Assembly: GCA_017502975.1 (NCBI GenBank)
Contig: JAFVTV010000033.1
Location: forward strand, 1-51,403
Length of the DNA: 51,403 nucleotides
Reading direction: 5' to 3'
Source: Clostridia bacterium
Lineage (GTDB): Bacteria; Bacillota; Clostridia; Oscillospirales; CAG-272
Part shown: positions 41,461 through 50,500 of the stretch, piece after piece
Position numbering within the stretch: position 1 is the stretch's first letter
Layout of the letters: the number at the start of each line of letters is the position of its first letter
Translations under genes and position numbers: made by a program
Notes under the pieces: generated by a model
The model's database searches: none
What the model was told of the DNA's origin: nothing
Seen by the model: the letters and a program-made list of their open reading frames with translations, nothing else

Positions 41461-43002
41461 ATGCTGACAACGTTGCTTTCTGCGGGGCTTTGCGGTATAG
41501 ACGGTTTTCTCGTAACCGTGGAATGCGACGCGCAGGAACGGCTTGGTGAATTTGAGATCGTTGGCTTGCCCGACGCGGCAGTGAAGGAAGCCAAGGACCG
41601 TGTGCGCACGGCAAGCTATAACAGTGGTTATCGCTTTCCCTCGCTTTCACTTACCGTAAATTTAGCACCTGCCAACCGTAAAAAGGAGGGCTCTGGCTTT
41701 GACGTGGCGATCTTAGCGGGGATCCTGCGGTGCGCGGGCATTATTGACCGACGCTGTGATCTTTCTCGGATCTGCCTTGTGGGTGAGCTTTCTCTTTCCG
41801 GCAGCATTCGCCCCGTGCGCGGCGCGCTTTCGATGTGCGTGGCGGCGCGCGACGCAGGCCTTACCCAAATTTTTGTGCCTGCCGAAAACGCAAGAGAGGC
41901 GGCTGCCGTGGCGGGCATGACGGTGTATCCGTTGACCGATATACAGGCGCTGGTGGCACACCTCAATGGGCAGACACCCATCCTTCCCGTTTCGGTTGCC
42001 CCCACTGATTTTAACGATGCAAGCCTTGAGGCGGCACTTGATTTTGCCGACGTGCGCGGGCAGACTATGGCAAAGCGTGCGCTTGAAATTGCCGCCGCGG
42101 GCGGACATAACGTATTGCTCATCGGCCCGCCCGGTACGGGCAAATCGATGCTGGCAAAGCGCTTGCCAACTATATTGCCGCCTCTTACCTTTGATGAGGC
42201 GATCGAAACCACCAAGATCCATTCGGTTGCGGGGACGCTGCCCGAGGGCAAGTCCTTGCTTGCCGCAAGACCCTTTCGGGCGCCGCATCACACCATGTCG
42301 GCGGTAAGCCTGGTGGGCGGTGGGGCAAATCCCATGCCGGGCGAGGTGTCGCTCGCCCATAACGGCGTGCTCTTTCTTGATGAGCTGCCCGAGTTTCCCA
42401 AGACTGTAACCGATACACTGCGCCAGCCCCTTGAGGATCGGCGCGTAACGATTACCCGTGCGGCGGCACGCGTCACGTTTCCGTGCTCGTTTATGCTGGT
42501 GGGCGCTATGAACCCCTGCCGTTGTGGGTATTTTGGGCATCCCACAAAGCCCTGTACCTGCTCTCCTACTGATGTCAAGCGCTATATCTCGCGCATCAGC
42601 GGCCCGCTGCTTGACCGCATTGATATTGAGGTCGAACTCCCCTCGCTTTCCTATGAGGAATTGGCAACAAGAGAACCGGGCGCTGAAAGCTCGCGCACTG
42701 TGCGTGAGCGCGTGATGCGCGCAAGGGCATTTGCGGCGGCGCGGATGAGGGGCGAAAAAAATATATTTTGCAACGCGCAACTTGACGGCGCGGCAATTCG
42801 CAAATATTGCGTGATCGATGAGGGCGCCCGCACACTTTTGCAGGGTGCGTATGACCGCATGGGGCTTTCTGCCCGCGGCTATGACCGTGTGATGCGCGTG
42901 GCGCGCACCATTGCCGACCTTGATGAGAGCGAAACGATCGGCGCTGCCCATATCGCCGAGGCGATACAGTTGCGCAGCCTCGATAAAAAATATTGGAATT
43001 GA
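41461..43002 (+). CDS. YifB/ComM-family Mg-chelatase-like AAA ATPase
   Basis: 513 residues. The N-terminal ~170 residues carry the S5-like/Lon-type domain ([35 protein letters not shown]). The AAA core has Walker [16 protein letters not shown] and Walker [11 protein letters not shown], then [11 protein letters not shown] with a Cys cluster and [18 protein letters not shown]. The C-terminal Mg-chelatase lid closes it. ComM-type helicases aid branch migration in natural transformation, so the gene may help take up DNA, but no com genes are adjacent. First gene of the yifB-purB-ligase-degV run. Confidence 0.95.
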   Translation: MLTTLLSAGLCGIDGFLVTVECDAQERLGEFEIVGLPDAAVKEAKDRVRTASYNSGYRFPSLSLTVNLAPANRKKEGSGFDVAILAGILRCAGIIDRRCDLSRICLVGELSLSGSIRPVRGALSMCVAARDAGLTQIFVPAENAREAAAVAGMTVYPLTDIQALVAHLNGQTPILPVSVAPTDFNDASLEAALDFADVRGQTMAKRALEIAAAGGHNVLLIGPPGTGKSMLAKRLPTILPPLTFDEAIETTKIHSVAGTLPEGKSLLAARPFRAPHHTMSAVSLVGGGANPMPGEVSLAHNGVLFLDELPEFPKTVTDTLRQPLEDRRVTITRAAARVTFPCSFMLVGAMNPCRCGYFGHPTKPCTCSPTDVKRYISRISGPLLDRIDIEVELPSLSYEELATREPGAESSRTVRERVMRARAFAAARMRGEKNIFCNAQLDGAAIRKYCVIDEGARTLLQGAYDRMGLSARGYDRVMRVARTIADLDESETIGAAHIAEAIQLRSLDKKYWN

Positions 43003-43034
43003 TCGCCCTTGGCGATATCGAAAGGAAGTATATT

Positions 43035-44462
43035 ATGTCTAACACCGGTTACATTTCTCCCTTTTCTACCCGTTACGCATCCAAGGAGATGCAGTATCTT
43101 TTCTCGGTGGAGAAAAGGCCGCTGACCTTCCGCCGCTTGTGGATCGCGCTTGCCGAGGCAGAGCAAAAGGCAGGGCTGCCCATTACCGACGAGCAGATCG
43201 CCGAAATGAAGGCGCACGAAACCGATCTTGACCTTGACCTTGCGGCAGAGTATGAGAGAAAGCTGCGTCATGACGTCATGGCATACATCCACGCGTGGGG
43301 CGACGTTTGCCCCAAGGCGCGCCCGATCATTCACCTTGGTGCAACGTCTGCCTATGCGCAGGACAACGCGGATATGATCATTTACCGAGAGGCTTTGCTC
43401 CTGGTGCGCGGAAAACTGGCACGCGTGATGCAAAATCTGCGTGATTTTGCCCTGAAATATAAGGATCTCCCCACCCTTGGCTACACCCATTTACAGCCTG
43501 CGCAAATGGTAACGGTCGGCAAGCGTGCCACGCTTTGGCTTTACGATCTGCTGCTTGACTACCGCGATCTTGAATATACGCTCTCCACGCTCGCGCTCCT
43601 TGGCTCCAAGGGTACAACGGGCACGCAGGCAAGCTTTGTGGAGCTTCTTGACGGGGATAGTGAAAAGATCGATGAGATCGAGCAATATATTGCCGAACAA
43701 ATGGGCTTTGACAAGGTCGTGCCCGTGAGCGGACAGACCTACTCGCGCAAGTTTGACAGCCGTATTATGAACGTGCTTTCGGGCATCGCGCAGAGTGCGT
43801 ATAAGTTCTCAAATGATATGCGTCTTTTGCAGTCCTTTAAGGAAATGGAGGAGCCCTTTGAGAAGAATCAGATCGGGTCCTCCGCAATGCCTTACAAGCG
43901 CAATCCCATGCGCTGTGAGCGCATCAGCGCGCTCTGCCGCGCGGTCATTTCAAACGTGACCAACACGGCGATCACTCATTCGACGCAGTGGATGGAGCGC
44001 ACGCTTGATGACAGCGCCAACCGCCGCATTGCCATGTCCGAAGGGTTCCTTGCGATCGATGCGATCCTCAACGTTTATATCAACGTGACCGACGGCCTTG
44101 TGGTTTATCCGAAGGTCATTGCCTCTCGCGTGGCTGCCGAATTGCCCTTTATGGCATCGGAGAATATTCTCATGGCTGCCGTAAAGCGCGGCGGCGACCG
44201 TCAGACGCTCCACGAGGTCATTCGTGAGCATGCGATGGCGGCAGGCCGCATGGTCAAGGAGGAGGGCAAGGCAAACGATCTTCTCGAGCGCATTGCCGCA
44301 GATCCTCGCTTTGGGCTTGATAAGGCAGATATTGAAAAACTGCTTGATCCCGCCGATTACATTGGCAGGTGCCCCGAGCAGGTGGAGCAGTTTATTCTCA
44401 GTGAGGTAGATCCCGTTCTTGCCAAGGTGCAGGCGATCGGCGGCGCCGCTTTGACGGTTTAA
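43035..44462 (+). CDS. purB: Adenylosuccinate lyase
   Basis: 475 residues. It catalyses two fumarate-releasing steps of purine synthesis. The fumarase/aspartase-superfamily signature [12 protein letters not shown] supplies the flexible-loop catalytic Ser, and [14 protein letters not shown] and GYTHLQPAQ carry the substrate and proton-transfer residues. The ATG at 43035 is used (GAAAGGAAG before it) rather than the upstream in-frame codon inside yifB. It lies 32 bases after yifB in the same orientation. Confidence 0.96.
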   Translation: MSNTGYISPFSTRYASKEMQYLFSVEKRPLTFRRLWIALAEAEQKAGLPITDEQIAEMKAHETDLDLDLAAEYERKLRHDVMAYIHAWGDVCPKARPIIHLGATSAYAQDNADMIIYREALLLVRGKLARVMQNLRDFALKYKDLPTLGYTHLQPAQMVTVGKRATLWLYDLLLDYRDLEYTLSTLALLGSKGTTGTQASFVELLDGDSEKIDEIEQYIAEQMGFDKVVPVSGQTYSRKFDSRIMNVLSGIAQSAYKFSNDMRLLQSFKEMEEPFEKNQIGSSAMPYKRNPMRCERISALCRAVISNVTNTAITHSTQWMERTLDDSANRRIAMSEGFLAIDAILNVYINVTDGLVVYPKVIASRVAAELPFMASENILMAAVKRGGDRQTLHEVIREHAMAAGRMVKEEGKANDLLERIAADPRFGLDKADIEKLLDPADYIGRCPEQVEQFILSEVDPVLAKVQAIGGAALTV

Positions 44463-44498
44463 ACCTTTGATGATAAAAATGATTGGGGGTGTCATACG

Positions 44499-46205
44499 GT
44501 GAAAATGTGTGAAGACGGAAGAAAAGACTTTTGCACTCTAAGAGAAATGCTTTGTGCCGGCGGTGAAACTTATGGTACATGTGTCGCTTTTCATGAGAAA
44601 AAGCAGGGCTTTTATCAGCACATTTCCTATGGACGCTTTTGTGAGGAGGTGCAGGCACTTGGCACGGCGCTGTGCCGTATGCTGCCGGGTGCGCCCCGTG
44701 TGCTCCTCGTTGGCAAAAACAACTACCATTGGGCACTTTCCTGTCTTGCGCTGCTTTGCGGCGCGGGTGTTCCCGTGCCGGCAGATACAGCACTTTGCGC
44801 CGCGGATATTGCGGCATTTGCCGTCAACGCCCGTGTGGATGCGGTGCTCTACGATGCGGATTCGCTCGAACTTGTAAAGGGGCTTTCGGGCGTTACGCTT
44901 ATCTGCTTTGATGCCATTCCGCAACTCATTGAGCAGGGCAAAGCCGCCCTGCTGGCAGGGCAGGCAGACGTTTTTGCCGCGCCGATCGATCCCGATGCTC
45001 CTGCTATCATTTTTTATAAACGCGGCGCTGTGGGTGAAGCAAAAGGGGTCATCCTTTCGCACAAGAGCATTGTGGAAACGCTGCTTGGACTGTGTGTCGT
45101 TGGTACGGTGCGTGAGCAGGATATTTTCCTTTCCGTTCTGCCGCTATCTCATGTGTATGAGTGCGTTTTGGGGCTCTTGTATCCCATTGCGTGCGGCGCC
45201 TCGGTTGCGTTTGCCGAGGGGCTTGGCAGCATGATGGGCAATATGCGAGAGATCCACCCGACCTGCATGGTGGCGGTGCCGTTCCTTGCCGAGCGCATCT
45301 ATGATAAACTCTGGCAACTGGTAGGCGAAAACGAGGCACAGGTGCGGCGTGCTATTGCGATATCAGACCCCGTTCGCCCATTTCCTGCGCGGCAAGCACT
45401 GAAGGAGCGCTTGCTTGCAGGTGCGCGTGCACCCTTTGGCGGAGCACTGCGCTATATGATGATCGTGGGTGGTTGCTTGCCCGCGGCGCTTTCAAAGGGG
45501 CTTCGTCAGTTGGGTATTTTTGCGGCACAGTGCTACGGCATGGCGGAATGCGCCGGCATTGCCGCAATGACCGCGCCCACGTGCTACCGTGACGGCACGG
45601 CAGGCGCGCCGCTGCCCCATGCTACGGTTGAACTTTTGCAGCAGCAAGCCGACGGTAGCGGAGAAATACGGATCGGGGGCAAGGGCTTGATGCTGGGGTA
45701 TGCCGATGCGGCAGCCTTGACCGGCGACCTGCAGCAAGGTGGCTGCGATACGGGTGATATGGGGAGAATTGACAGCGACGGATTTTTACATATCATCGGC
45801 AAAAAGGAAAATTGCATCATTCGCGCCGATGGCACGGTGATTTCGCCCGAGGAAATAGAGCATCTGCTTTTGCAAAGCCCGCTTGTGCGGGAGGCTGTGG
45901 TGGTAGGCGTGCGGGATGAAGAGCCAGGGGATTGTGAGCCCGCCGCCATGATCCTGCCAGACACTAAAAATGCCGCAGAGCTTTTTGGTGCTGACTATAC
46001 ACGGGAGACGTTGGAGAGCGCTGTTGGCGAGTGGATCTGTGAGATCAATAAGGGGCTGCGTGATGCCGCACAGATCTTACTCTTTGCCCTGTCTGACACC
46101 GCGTTTCCAAGAGATGCGGCGGGGCGCGTGGTGCGCGCCGCGGTAGCGGCAGAACTGCAAGCGGCAAAGGGCTTTGGAGAGAAAACTTTTAGTCAAGAGG
46201 AGTAA
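44499..46205 (+). CDS. Degenerate acyl-CoA synthetase/AMP-ligase homologue
   Basis: 568 residues, ANL-superfamily length. The fold is intact (ILSHKSIVE, IGGKGLMLGYAD, TGDMGRID, EEIE), but key residues are altered. The P-loop reads YKRGAVGEAKG (about 173-183) instead of Y-T-S-G-T-T-G-x-P-K-G; the A5 motif is YGMAE (usually YGxTE); and the catalytic A10 lysine is replaced by Arg543 in PRDAAGRVVR. It may have lost adenylation or serve as a pseudoenzyme. GTG at 44499 (GGGGGTG upstream) was chosen; an in-frame ATG is at 44505. It sits six bases before degV, suggesting a lipid-related role. Confidence 0.85.
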   Translation: MKMCEDGRKDFCTLREMLCAGGETYGTCVAFHEKKQGFYQHISYGRFCEEVQALGTALCRMLPGAPRVLLVGKNNYHWALSCLALLCGAGVPVPADTALCAADIAAFAVNARVDAVLYDADSLELVKGLSGVTLICFDAIPQLIEQGKAALLAGQADVFAAPIDPDAPAIIFYKRGAVGEAKGVILSHKSIVETLLGLCVVGTVREQDIFLSVLPLSHVYECVLGLLYPIACGASVAFAEGLGSMMGNMREIHPTCMVAVPFLAERIYDKLWQLVGENEAQVRRAIAISDPVRPFPARQALKERLLAGARAPFGGALRYMMIVGGCLPAALSKGLRQLGIFAAQCYGMAECAGIAAMTAPTCYRDGTAGAPLPHATVELLQQQADGSGEIRIGGKGLMLGYADAAALTGDLQQGGCDTGDMGRIDSDGFLHIIGKKENCIIRADGTVISPEEIEHLLLQSPLVREAVVVGVRDEEPGDCEPAAMILPDTKNAAELFGADYTRETLESAVGEWICEINKGLRDAAQILLFALSDTAFPRDAAGRVVRAAVAAELQAAKGFGEKTFSQEE

Positions 46206-46211
46206 AAGCGT

Positions 46212-47063
46212 ATGAGTAAAAGGGTTGTGATCTGCAGTGACAGCACGACAGATCTTGGTGCTGAACTGATTGCAAAATATGACATTAAAACGGTGCCACT
46301 TTCCGTCAATCTTGGCGGTAAGGTATATACTGACGGGCTGGATGTCGACCCCGATATGATCTACCGGCATTACGAGGCACACGGTGAGTTGCCCAAGACC
46401 GCTGCCCCCAACATTGCTGCCTTTTGTAATTTCTTTGAGGAGCAGACGGCAAACGGGTGCGCAGTTGTGCTGTTTACCATCAGCGCGGAAATGTCCTCTA
46501 CCTACAATAACGCCCGTCTTGCGGCGGCAAATTATCCCGACGTTTACGTGGTGGATACGAGAAATCTGTCTACGGGCGGTGGTCTTTTGGTGGTGGCTGC
46601 GGCGCAAATGGCACAAAGCGGTATGTCGGCAGCCGAAATTGCAAGGGAGAGCGCCTCGCTGGTTGACCTTGTGGATGCCTCGTTTGTGATCGACAATCTT
46701 GAATTTTTACATAAGGGCGGCAGATGCTCCGCCGTTGCGGCGCTTGCCGCGGGCGTGCTGCAATTAAAGCCCTGCATTACGGTGCGCGGCGGTAAAATGG
46801 GTGTGGCGAAAAAATATCGCGGTAAATTTGCGCGTGTGCTGCAGACCTATATTGCCGATCGCATTGGCGATGCCGCAGATATCGATCTTTCGCGTGTCTT
46901 TGTGACGCATGCGGGATGCGATGATGAGATTGTGGCAGCGTGCGTGGCACAGGTCAAGGCGGCTGCGCCTTGGGGTGAGGTGCACGTGACCCGTGCGGGA
47001 TGCACCGTTTCCGCGCACTGCGGCAGAAATACGCTTGGCGTGCTGTTTTTACGAAAGAAATAA
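46212..47063 (+). CDS. DegV-family fatty-acid-binding protein
   Basis: 283 residues. Begins KRVVICSDSTTDLGAELIAK, the first DegV landmark; further blocks are ISAEMSSTYNNA and IDNLEFLHKGGRCSAV (fatty-acid carboxylate-binding region). DegV/FakB proteins bind a fatty acid and present it to the kinase FakA. Neither fakA nor other fatty-acid genes are adjacent, but the upstream acyl-adenylate ligase homologue would fit exogenous fatty-acid use. AAGAGGAG site overlaps the previous gene's end. A terminator follows. Confidence 0.92.
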   Translation: MSKRVVICSDSTTDLGAELIAKYDIKTVPLSVNLGGKVYTDGLDVDPDMIYRHYEAHGELPKTAAPNIAAFCNFFEEQTANGCAVVLFTISAEMSSTYNNARLAAANYPDVYVVDTRNLSTGGGLLVVAAAQMAQSGMSAAEIARESASLVDLVDASFVIDNLEFLHKGGRCSAVAALAAGVLQLKPCITVRGGKMGVAKKYRGKFARVLQTYIADRIGDAADIDLSRVFVTHAGCDDEIVAACVAQVKAAAPWGEVHVTRAGCTVSAHCGRNTLGVLFLRKK

Positions 47064-47072
47064 AAAAGAGAT

Positions 47073-47116
47073 GCCGCCCTTGGTGTTGCTAAGGCAACGC
47101 CAAGGGCGGCTTTTTT
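47073..47116. terminator. Bidirectional terminator between degV and rsmF
   Basis: GCCGCCCTTGG..GTTGC / GGCAAC..CCAAGGGCGGC with one mismatch, then TTTTTT. It separates convergent genes. Confidence 0.9.
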
Positions 47117-47134
47117 AGTAGCAGTGTATTGTTT

Positions 47135-48496
47135 TTATTTGTTGCGCAGACCCTTGGGGTAGTGGTTTTTCAGCCTTCCGTTTACGCACTTGCCGCCACC
47201 AAGGGGGGCACCCTCAAAGAAAACACAAACGTAGCCGTTTTTCTCGTTTTGCAGTTCGGGACAGTCGATCTCCTCGCCCCGTAGATATTGCGCGATGCGT
47301 GGATCGTTGCAAGCGAGGTGCAGTTGTCGGCAAAACAGGTGTCCGTATGCCGAATAGAACTGATGGTGCGGCTCAATGCGGTTTTTTTGGAGCGTGCCAA
47401 TGCACACGCCTGCCGCAAAAACGCCGTTAGGGGGCAGGGGGATATCGGGGGCAAGATAGAGGCTGTCGCGCAGGCGGCAGAGCGTGCCCGTAGGCGCTTT
47501 GGTAAGCGTTTCGGCAAAAAGTGCCGCAACGGTGGCGGTTTCTGTGCGGGTCAGCGGCAGGGCGTTGCTTTTTGGCAGGCTTTTTCTTTCGCTTGCCGTG
47601 TCGCGCGCCATCAGGGCAAGGAATTGTCCCTCGCCGGGTGAGCGGTGCGGATAAAAGCGGCGGCAGGCTGTAAGATCTTGCCCACCGACACAAATGCCGT
47701 CTGCTGTGACGGCGGCAACCGCAGGATCAACGGGAATCAGCGAAAAATCGGGGTGCGTGTCAAGAAAATGCGCTACGTTTTGCTCGTTTTCCTCAAGCGA
47801 GAAGGTGCAGGTTGAGTAAAGCAGCCTGCCACCGGGAGCCACGCACCGTGCGGCATGAGAAAGGATCTCGCGCTGGCGCTCGGCACAAAGCAGAACGTTT
47901 TCCACGCTCCATTCCTCGCCTGCCACCTCGTATTTACGTAGCATTCCTTCGCCCGAGCAGGGCGCATCCACCAAAACGAAATCAAAGCATGCACCAAAAA
48001 AGTCGGCAAGGGCATTTGCGGCAAGGTTTGTTACCACCGTGTTAGCGGCGCCCATGCGCTCAATGTTGCTCTGCAAAATCCTGCACCGTGCAGGCACATA
48101 TTCGTTGGATACCAGCACACCCCCATCGCCAATTGCAGCGGCAAGCTGCGTGGATTTTCCGCCCGGTGCCGCACAAACGTCCAATACGCGCAGCCCCTCG
48201 GTGATCTCTGCTGCCGCTATGGCACTGATGGCGGAGGGGTCCTGCATATAAAGCATACCTGCGTGGTGTGCGGGGAGTGCGCCTACCTTTTCTTCGGTCG
48301 CGTAAAAGGCATTGGGGGCAAATCCAAGCGGCTTTGCCTCAAAGGGGAGCAGGGGCAAAAGGCGCTCGGCGGTTGTTTTTATTGTGTTGACGCGGAACGC
48401 GCGCACGGCAGGGGATTCAAGTGCGGCACAAAACGCGTCATATTCGGCTTTGTCAAAAAGATCCCGCATGCGCGAGAGAAATTTTGTTGGAATCAT
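47135..48496 (-). CDS. RsmF/NOL1-NOP2-Sun-family 16S rRNA m5C methyltransferase
   Basis: About 453 residues. SAM motif I DVCAAPGGKSTQLAAAIG, motif IV VDAPCSGEGMLRK with the Pro-Cys catalytic/release pair, and the second catalytic Cys in LLYSTCTFSLEENEQ. These fit the RsmF/RsmB-type RNA cytosine-C5 methyltransferases; a C-terminal PUA-like/RNA-binding part (SLYLAPDIPLPPNGVFA) is present. The start is ambiguous: ATG 48496 (MIPTKFLSRM) matches family starts, while ATG 48511 lies directly on the AAAGGA sequence. Longer frames would run into the tRNA-Leu region. It is transcribed opposite to degV. Confidence 0.93.
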   Translation of the reverse strand: MIPTKFLSRMRDLFDKAEYDAFCAALESPAVRAFRVNTIKTTAERLLPLLPFEAKPLGFAPNAFYATEEKVGALPAHHAGMLYMQDPSAISAIAAAEITEGLRVLDVCAAPGGKSTQLAAAIGDGGVLVSNEYVPARCRILQSNIERMGAANTVVTNLAANALADFFGACFDFVLVDAPCSGEGMLRKYEVAGEEWSVENVLLCAERQREILSHAARCVAPGGRLLYSTCTFSLEENEQNVAHFLDTHPDFSLIPVDPAVAAVTADGICVGGQDLTACRRFYPHRSPGEGQFLALMARDTASERKSLPKSNALPLTRTETATVAALFAETLTKAPTGTLCRLRDSLYLAPDIPLPPNGVFAAGVCIGTLQKNRIEPHHQFYSAYGHLFCRQLHLACNDPRIAQYLRGEEIDCPELQNEKNGYVCVFFEGAPLGGGKCVNGRLKNHYPKGLRNK

Positions 48497-48591
48497 GCGG
48501 AATATTTTCATCCTTTCTTGGATATAATGGCATATAGATAAAGTATACCGCCCGGCACAGATACTTGTCAATAACTTTTTTTCAAAAAGGC

Positions 48592-48620
48592 TTGACATCG
48601 GCATTTTGATATGGTATAAT
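48592..48620 (+). promoter_or_regulatory. Consensus promoter of the tRNA-Leu/tRNA-fMet operon
   Basis: TTGACA, 17 bases, TATAAT, both perfect, 38 bases before the mature tRNA-Leu. Confidence 0.92.
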
Positions 48621-48657
48621 AGCAAAGCGAGTGAGGGCAACCTCAGCATTTCGGCTT

Positions 48658-48745
48658 GCCGGAATGGCGGAACTGGCAGACGCCCGGGACTTAAAATCCC
48701 GTGATACTTAGTATCGTACCGGTTCGATCCCGGCTTCCGGCACCA
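48658..48745 (+). tRNA. tRNA-Leu(TAA), CCA encoded
   Basis: Class II tRNA: acceptor GCCGGAA/TTCCGGC, anticodon stem CGGGA/TCCCG with loop CTTAAAA (anticodon TAA), a variable arm GTGATACTTAGTATCGT, T-loop TTCGATC, discriminator A and CCA. Confidence 0.96.
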
Positions 48746-48760
48746 TTTTTAATTTCATAT

Positions 48761-48838
48761 CGCGGGGTAGAGCAGCTTGGTAGCTCGTCGGGCTCATAAC
48801 CCGGAGGCCGTGTGGTTCAAATCCCACCCCCGCAACCA
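48761..48838 (+). tRNA. Initiator tRNA-fMet(CAT), CCA encoded
   Basis: Acceptor CGCGGGG/CCCCGCA gives the initiator C1:A72 mismatch. Anticodon stem has the three consecutive G:C pairs (GGG/CCC) next to loop CTCATAA. Discriminator A and CCA encoded. It is 15 bases after tRNA-Leu and shares its promoter. Confidence 0.97.
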
Positions 48839-48878
48839 AAACGAAAAAAGCACCCCTTGTGGGTGCTTTTTTCGTTTT
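48837..48878 (+). terminator. Terminator of the tRNA-Leu/fMet operon
   Basis: AAAACGAAAAAAGCACCC / GGGTGCTTTTTTCGTTTT perfect stem. The left arm overlaps the encoded CCA end by two bases, so 3' processing must separate them. Confidence 0.9.
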
Positions 48879-48890
48879 GCTTGCCCTTGG

Positions 48891-48945
48891 CATGGCGGGG
48901 GTGGGGTTTGAACTATGCGACCTCTGGTCGCATGAACCGAGCACG
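48891..48945 (-). pseudogene. Inverted, decayed copy of the tRNA-fMet 3' half
   Basis: Read on the minus strand this segment aligns to tRNA-fMet from the anticodon loop to the acceptor end: CAT anticodon, GAGG, AGTTCAAACC (fMet AATTTG-type T-arm) and CCACCCCCGCC are recognisable, with scattered transitions and small indels. It is opposite in orientation to the parent and begins 13 bases after the terminator. A perfect GCGACC..GGTCGC hairpin now replaces the anticodon stem. No cloverleaf remains. Also see the tRNA-Gly case at 16677-16744. Confidence 0.65.
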
Positions 48946-49460
48946 CGGTTTGAGCGTTACTTTGAGAGAAGGCGCGATGCGTGGCAATTTGCGATTTTTT
49001 AAAAGATATATAAGTTGCCGCGTGCGTCGGGGTCTATGCCGCGCATGCGGCATATTGCGTTATGCGGCGTGTCACGCCCGCCGCATAGCAAATAACCCGT
49101 ACTAAAATCCTACCCAACCGCCCACCCATTCCCCCGACCGCCTTCGCGGCTATTACCTGTTGCGGTGCCCGAAAAAATCTGCGGGCTTACGCTTTCCTTG
49201 ATTTTTTCGACCGCTGCCACTCCTTTTTGCTCGCTTTTTCTGCCACCGGCAGCGCTCGCAAACATCCCCCTCTCCGTCCCCAGAGGGGATATGAATAAGC
49301 ATTGTCCTTGAAGTACCCAAAATAGATGCAGGTCACGAAACCCCAGACGCCACAACGGTTACTGGATTTTTTATCCCATTTTTTCAAGTGAAACTGGGTA
49401 GATATCCTAAGCCAAAAACGGCTTTCGGGGAGGACCCCAACTAAATTCAACAGATATCAA
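48946..49460. other. ~515-base stretch with no convincing gene
   Basis: Neither strand has an ORF with a ribosome site and family resemblance; the two 81-87-residue minus frames have no recognisable motif and no ribosome site. It contains GCATGCGGCAT-type palindromes (49040-49053), a run of pyrimidine-rich patches, and a CCCCTCTCCGTCCCCAGAGGGG hairpin (49266-49287). Possibly decayed mobile-element DNA at an island boundary. Confidence 0.5.
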
Positions 49461-49505
49461 GGGCAGATTTTACGATGAATTTCGTAAAGTCTGCCCCTTT
49501 TTTTA
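49461..49505 (+). terminator. Plus-strand terminator without an upstream gene
   Basis: GGGCAGATTTTACGA / TCGTAAAGTCTGCCC stem with one G-T pairing, a six-base loop and TTTTTTT. It points to the right and is not adjacent to any plus-strand gene, so it may be a relic of a lost gene or mark the boundary of inserted DNA. Confidence 0.8.
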
Positions 49506-49540
49506 TAAATGTTAAATGTTTGTGTCTTGAAGAATAGCTC

Positions 49541-50392
49541 CTAGCTGGAGAAAAGCAAGTTTATTTTCTCCCTTGCGACCCGTTCATTGCAATACACAAA
49601 ATTAAACTCACCACTAATCTGCATATCTGCAACAGAGAAGGTGGCAAGGTCGTCACGGCATCGGGAGATAGGTTCATAGGCAAAGGTAATCGCACCGTTG
49701 TTTGCCACAATGTCGCAGATCACGGAAAAATTACTGACAGAGATACAACGCTTAAAGTTGTCAAGGGAAAAACCTCGGTCTGTAATTGCATTATGCAATA
49801 ATGTTCTCGTTCCCGAATACGGCTCTCTGACCACAATGTCCTTTGAAAAAATATCTTCAAGGGTCACGGTCTTATTGGCAAAAGGATGGCTTTTTGCACA
49901 GACCCCTACAAACGCTTCTTTTTTGTAAAGGTGGTAGCCATATTTGGATTTGTCAAATACACCCTCTATAATAGCAAAATCGATCTCTGCCTTTTCAAGC
50001 ATATGTAAAAGAACTTCGGTGTTATCAACGATCAAATCGAGCGTATGGTTTGGCTCTTGCAGAAAGGAACGAATCTCCGGCACGATAACAAATTCGCCAA
50101 TAGTTTTGGTTGCACCAACGGTCATATGAACGGTATCTGTGGGCATAAACTTTTCACGGATGTCAGCTTCCTCTGCCTTGATGCTATCAAAATAACGCTT
50201 TAGCCGCTGGGCGTTCTTTGTTCTTGATAGTGTCCGTCCATCATACTCAAACAGCTTCACACCGTAATAATTCTCCAAATAATGAATATGCTGCGTGACA
50301 CCCGGCTGTGTCATATTCAGTTTTTCCGCCGTTCTGCGATAGTTCATTTCATCATAAAGGGCAAGGAAGGTAAGCACTCTGTAATCTAACAT
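49541..50392 (-). CDS. LysR-family transcriptional regulator (YeiE-like)
   Basis: 283 residues. N-terminal winged helix: LTFLALYDEMNYRRTAEKLN, MTQPGVTQHIHYLEN (recognition helix), LFEYDGRTLSRT. The substrate-binding domain follows (MTVGATKTIGEFVIVPEIRSF and others). Its codon use is less GC-rich than genes to the left. The ATG at 50392 is used because GGAG is well spaced from it; TTG 50404 is the alternative. Divergent from the YeiH-like exporter: in Escherichia the yeiE-yeiH pair has the same arrangement, so it probably controls that gene and itself through the site at 50414-50438. Confidence 0.92.
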   Translation of the reverse strand: MLDYRVLTFLALYDEMNYRRTAEKLNMTQPGVTQHIHYLENYYGVKLFEYDGRTLSRTKNAQRLKRYFDSIKAEEADIREKFMPTDTVHMTVGATKTIGEFVIVPEIRSFLQEPNHTLDLIVDNTEVLLHMLEKAEIDFAIIEGVFDKSKYGYHLYKKEAFVGVCAKSHPFANKTVTLEDIFSKDIVVREPYSGTRTLLHNAITDRGFSLDNFKRCISVSNFSVICDIVANNGAITFAYEPISRCRDDLATFSVADMQISGEFNFVYCNERVAREKINLLFSS

Positions 50393-50413
50393 AACAATCT
50401 CCAATTAACTCAT

Positions 50414-50438
50414 ATTATCATCCGATAATAAATGATAA
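50414..50438. promoter_or_regulatory. Candidate LysR operator with overlapping palindromes
   Basis: ATTATC-ATCC-GATAAT (50414-50429) overlaps TTATCAT-N10-ATGATAA (50415-50438). Long A/T-rich dyads like this between divergent genes are typical LysR sites. The second dyad ends two bases before the -35 box of the YeiH-like gene. Confidence 0.6.
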
Positions 50439-50439
50439 T

Positions 50440-50468
50440 TTGATTTTATCATAAAACTGTAGTATAAT
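50440..50468 (+). promoter_or_regulatory. Predicted promoter of the YeiH-like gene
   Basis: TTGATT, 17 bases, TATAAT, 32 bases before the ATG. Confidence 0.75.
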
Positions 50469-50500
50469 CAAGAGGTGTAAGTGAAAGTAGGAGATTGTTT

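Noticed and set aside
41713-42951. 412-codon open frame opposite yifB
   Set aside because: Antisense shadow of an intact AAA gene with no start site or family resemblance.
48708-48944. 78-codon minus frame across tRNA-Leu and tRNA-fMet
   Set aside because: Antisense to two tRNAs; VGFEPHGL and AGIEPVRY are typical spurious tRNA translations.
49110-49450. Two overlapping 81-87-codon minus frames
   Set aside because: No ribosome site, no motif, and the two use different frames of the same gene-less stretch.
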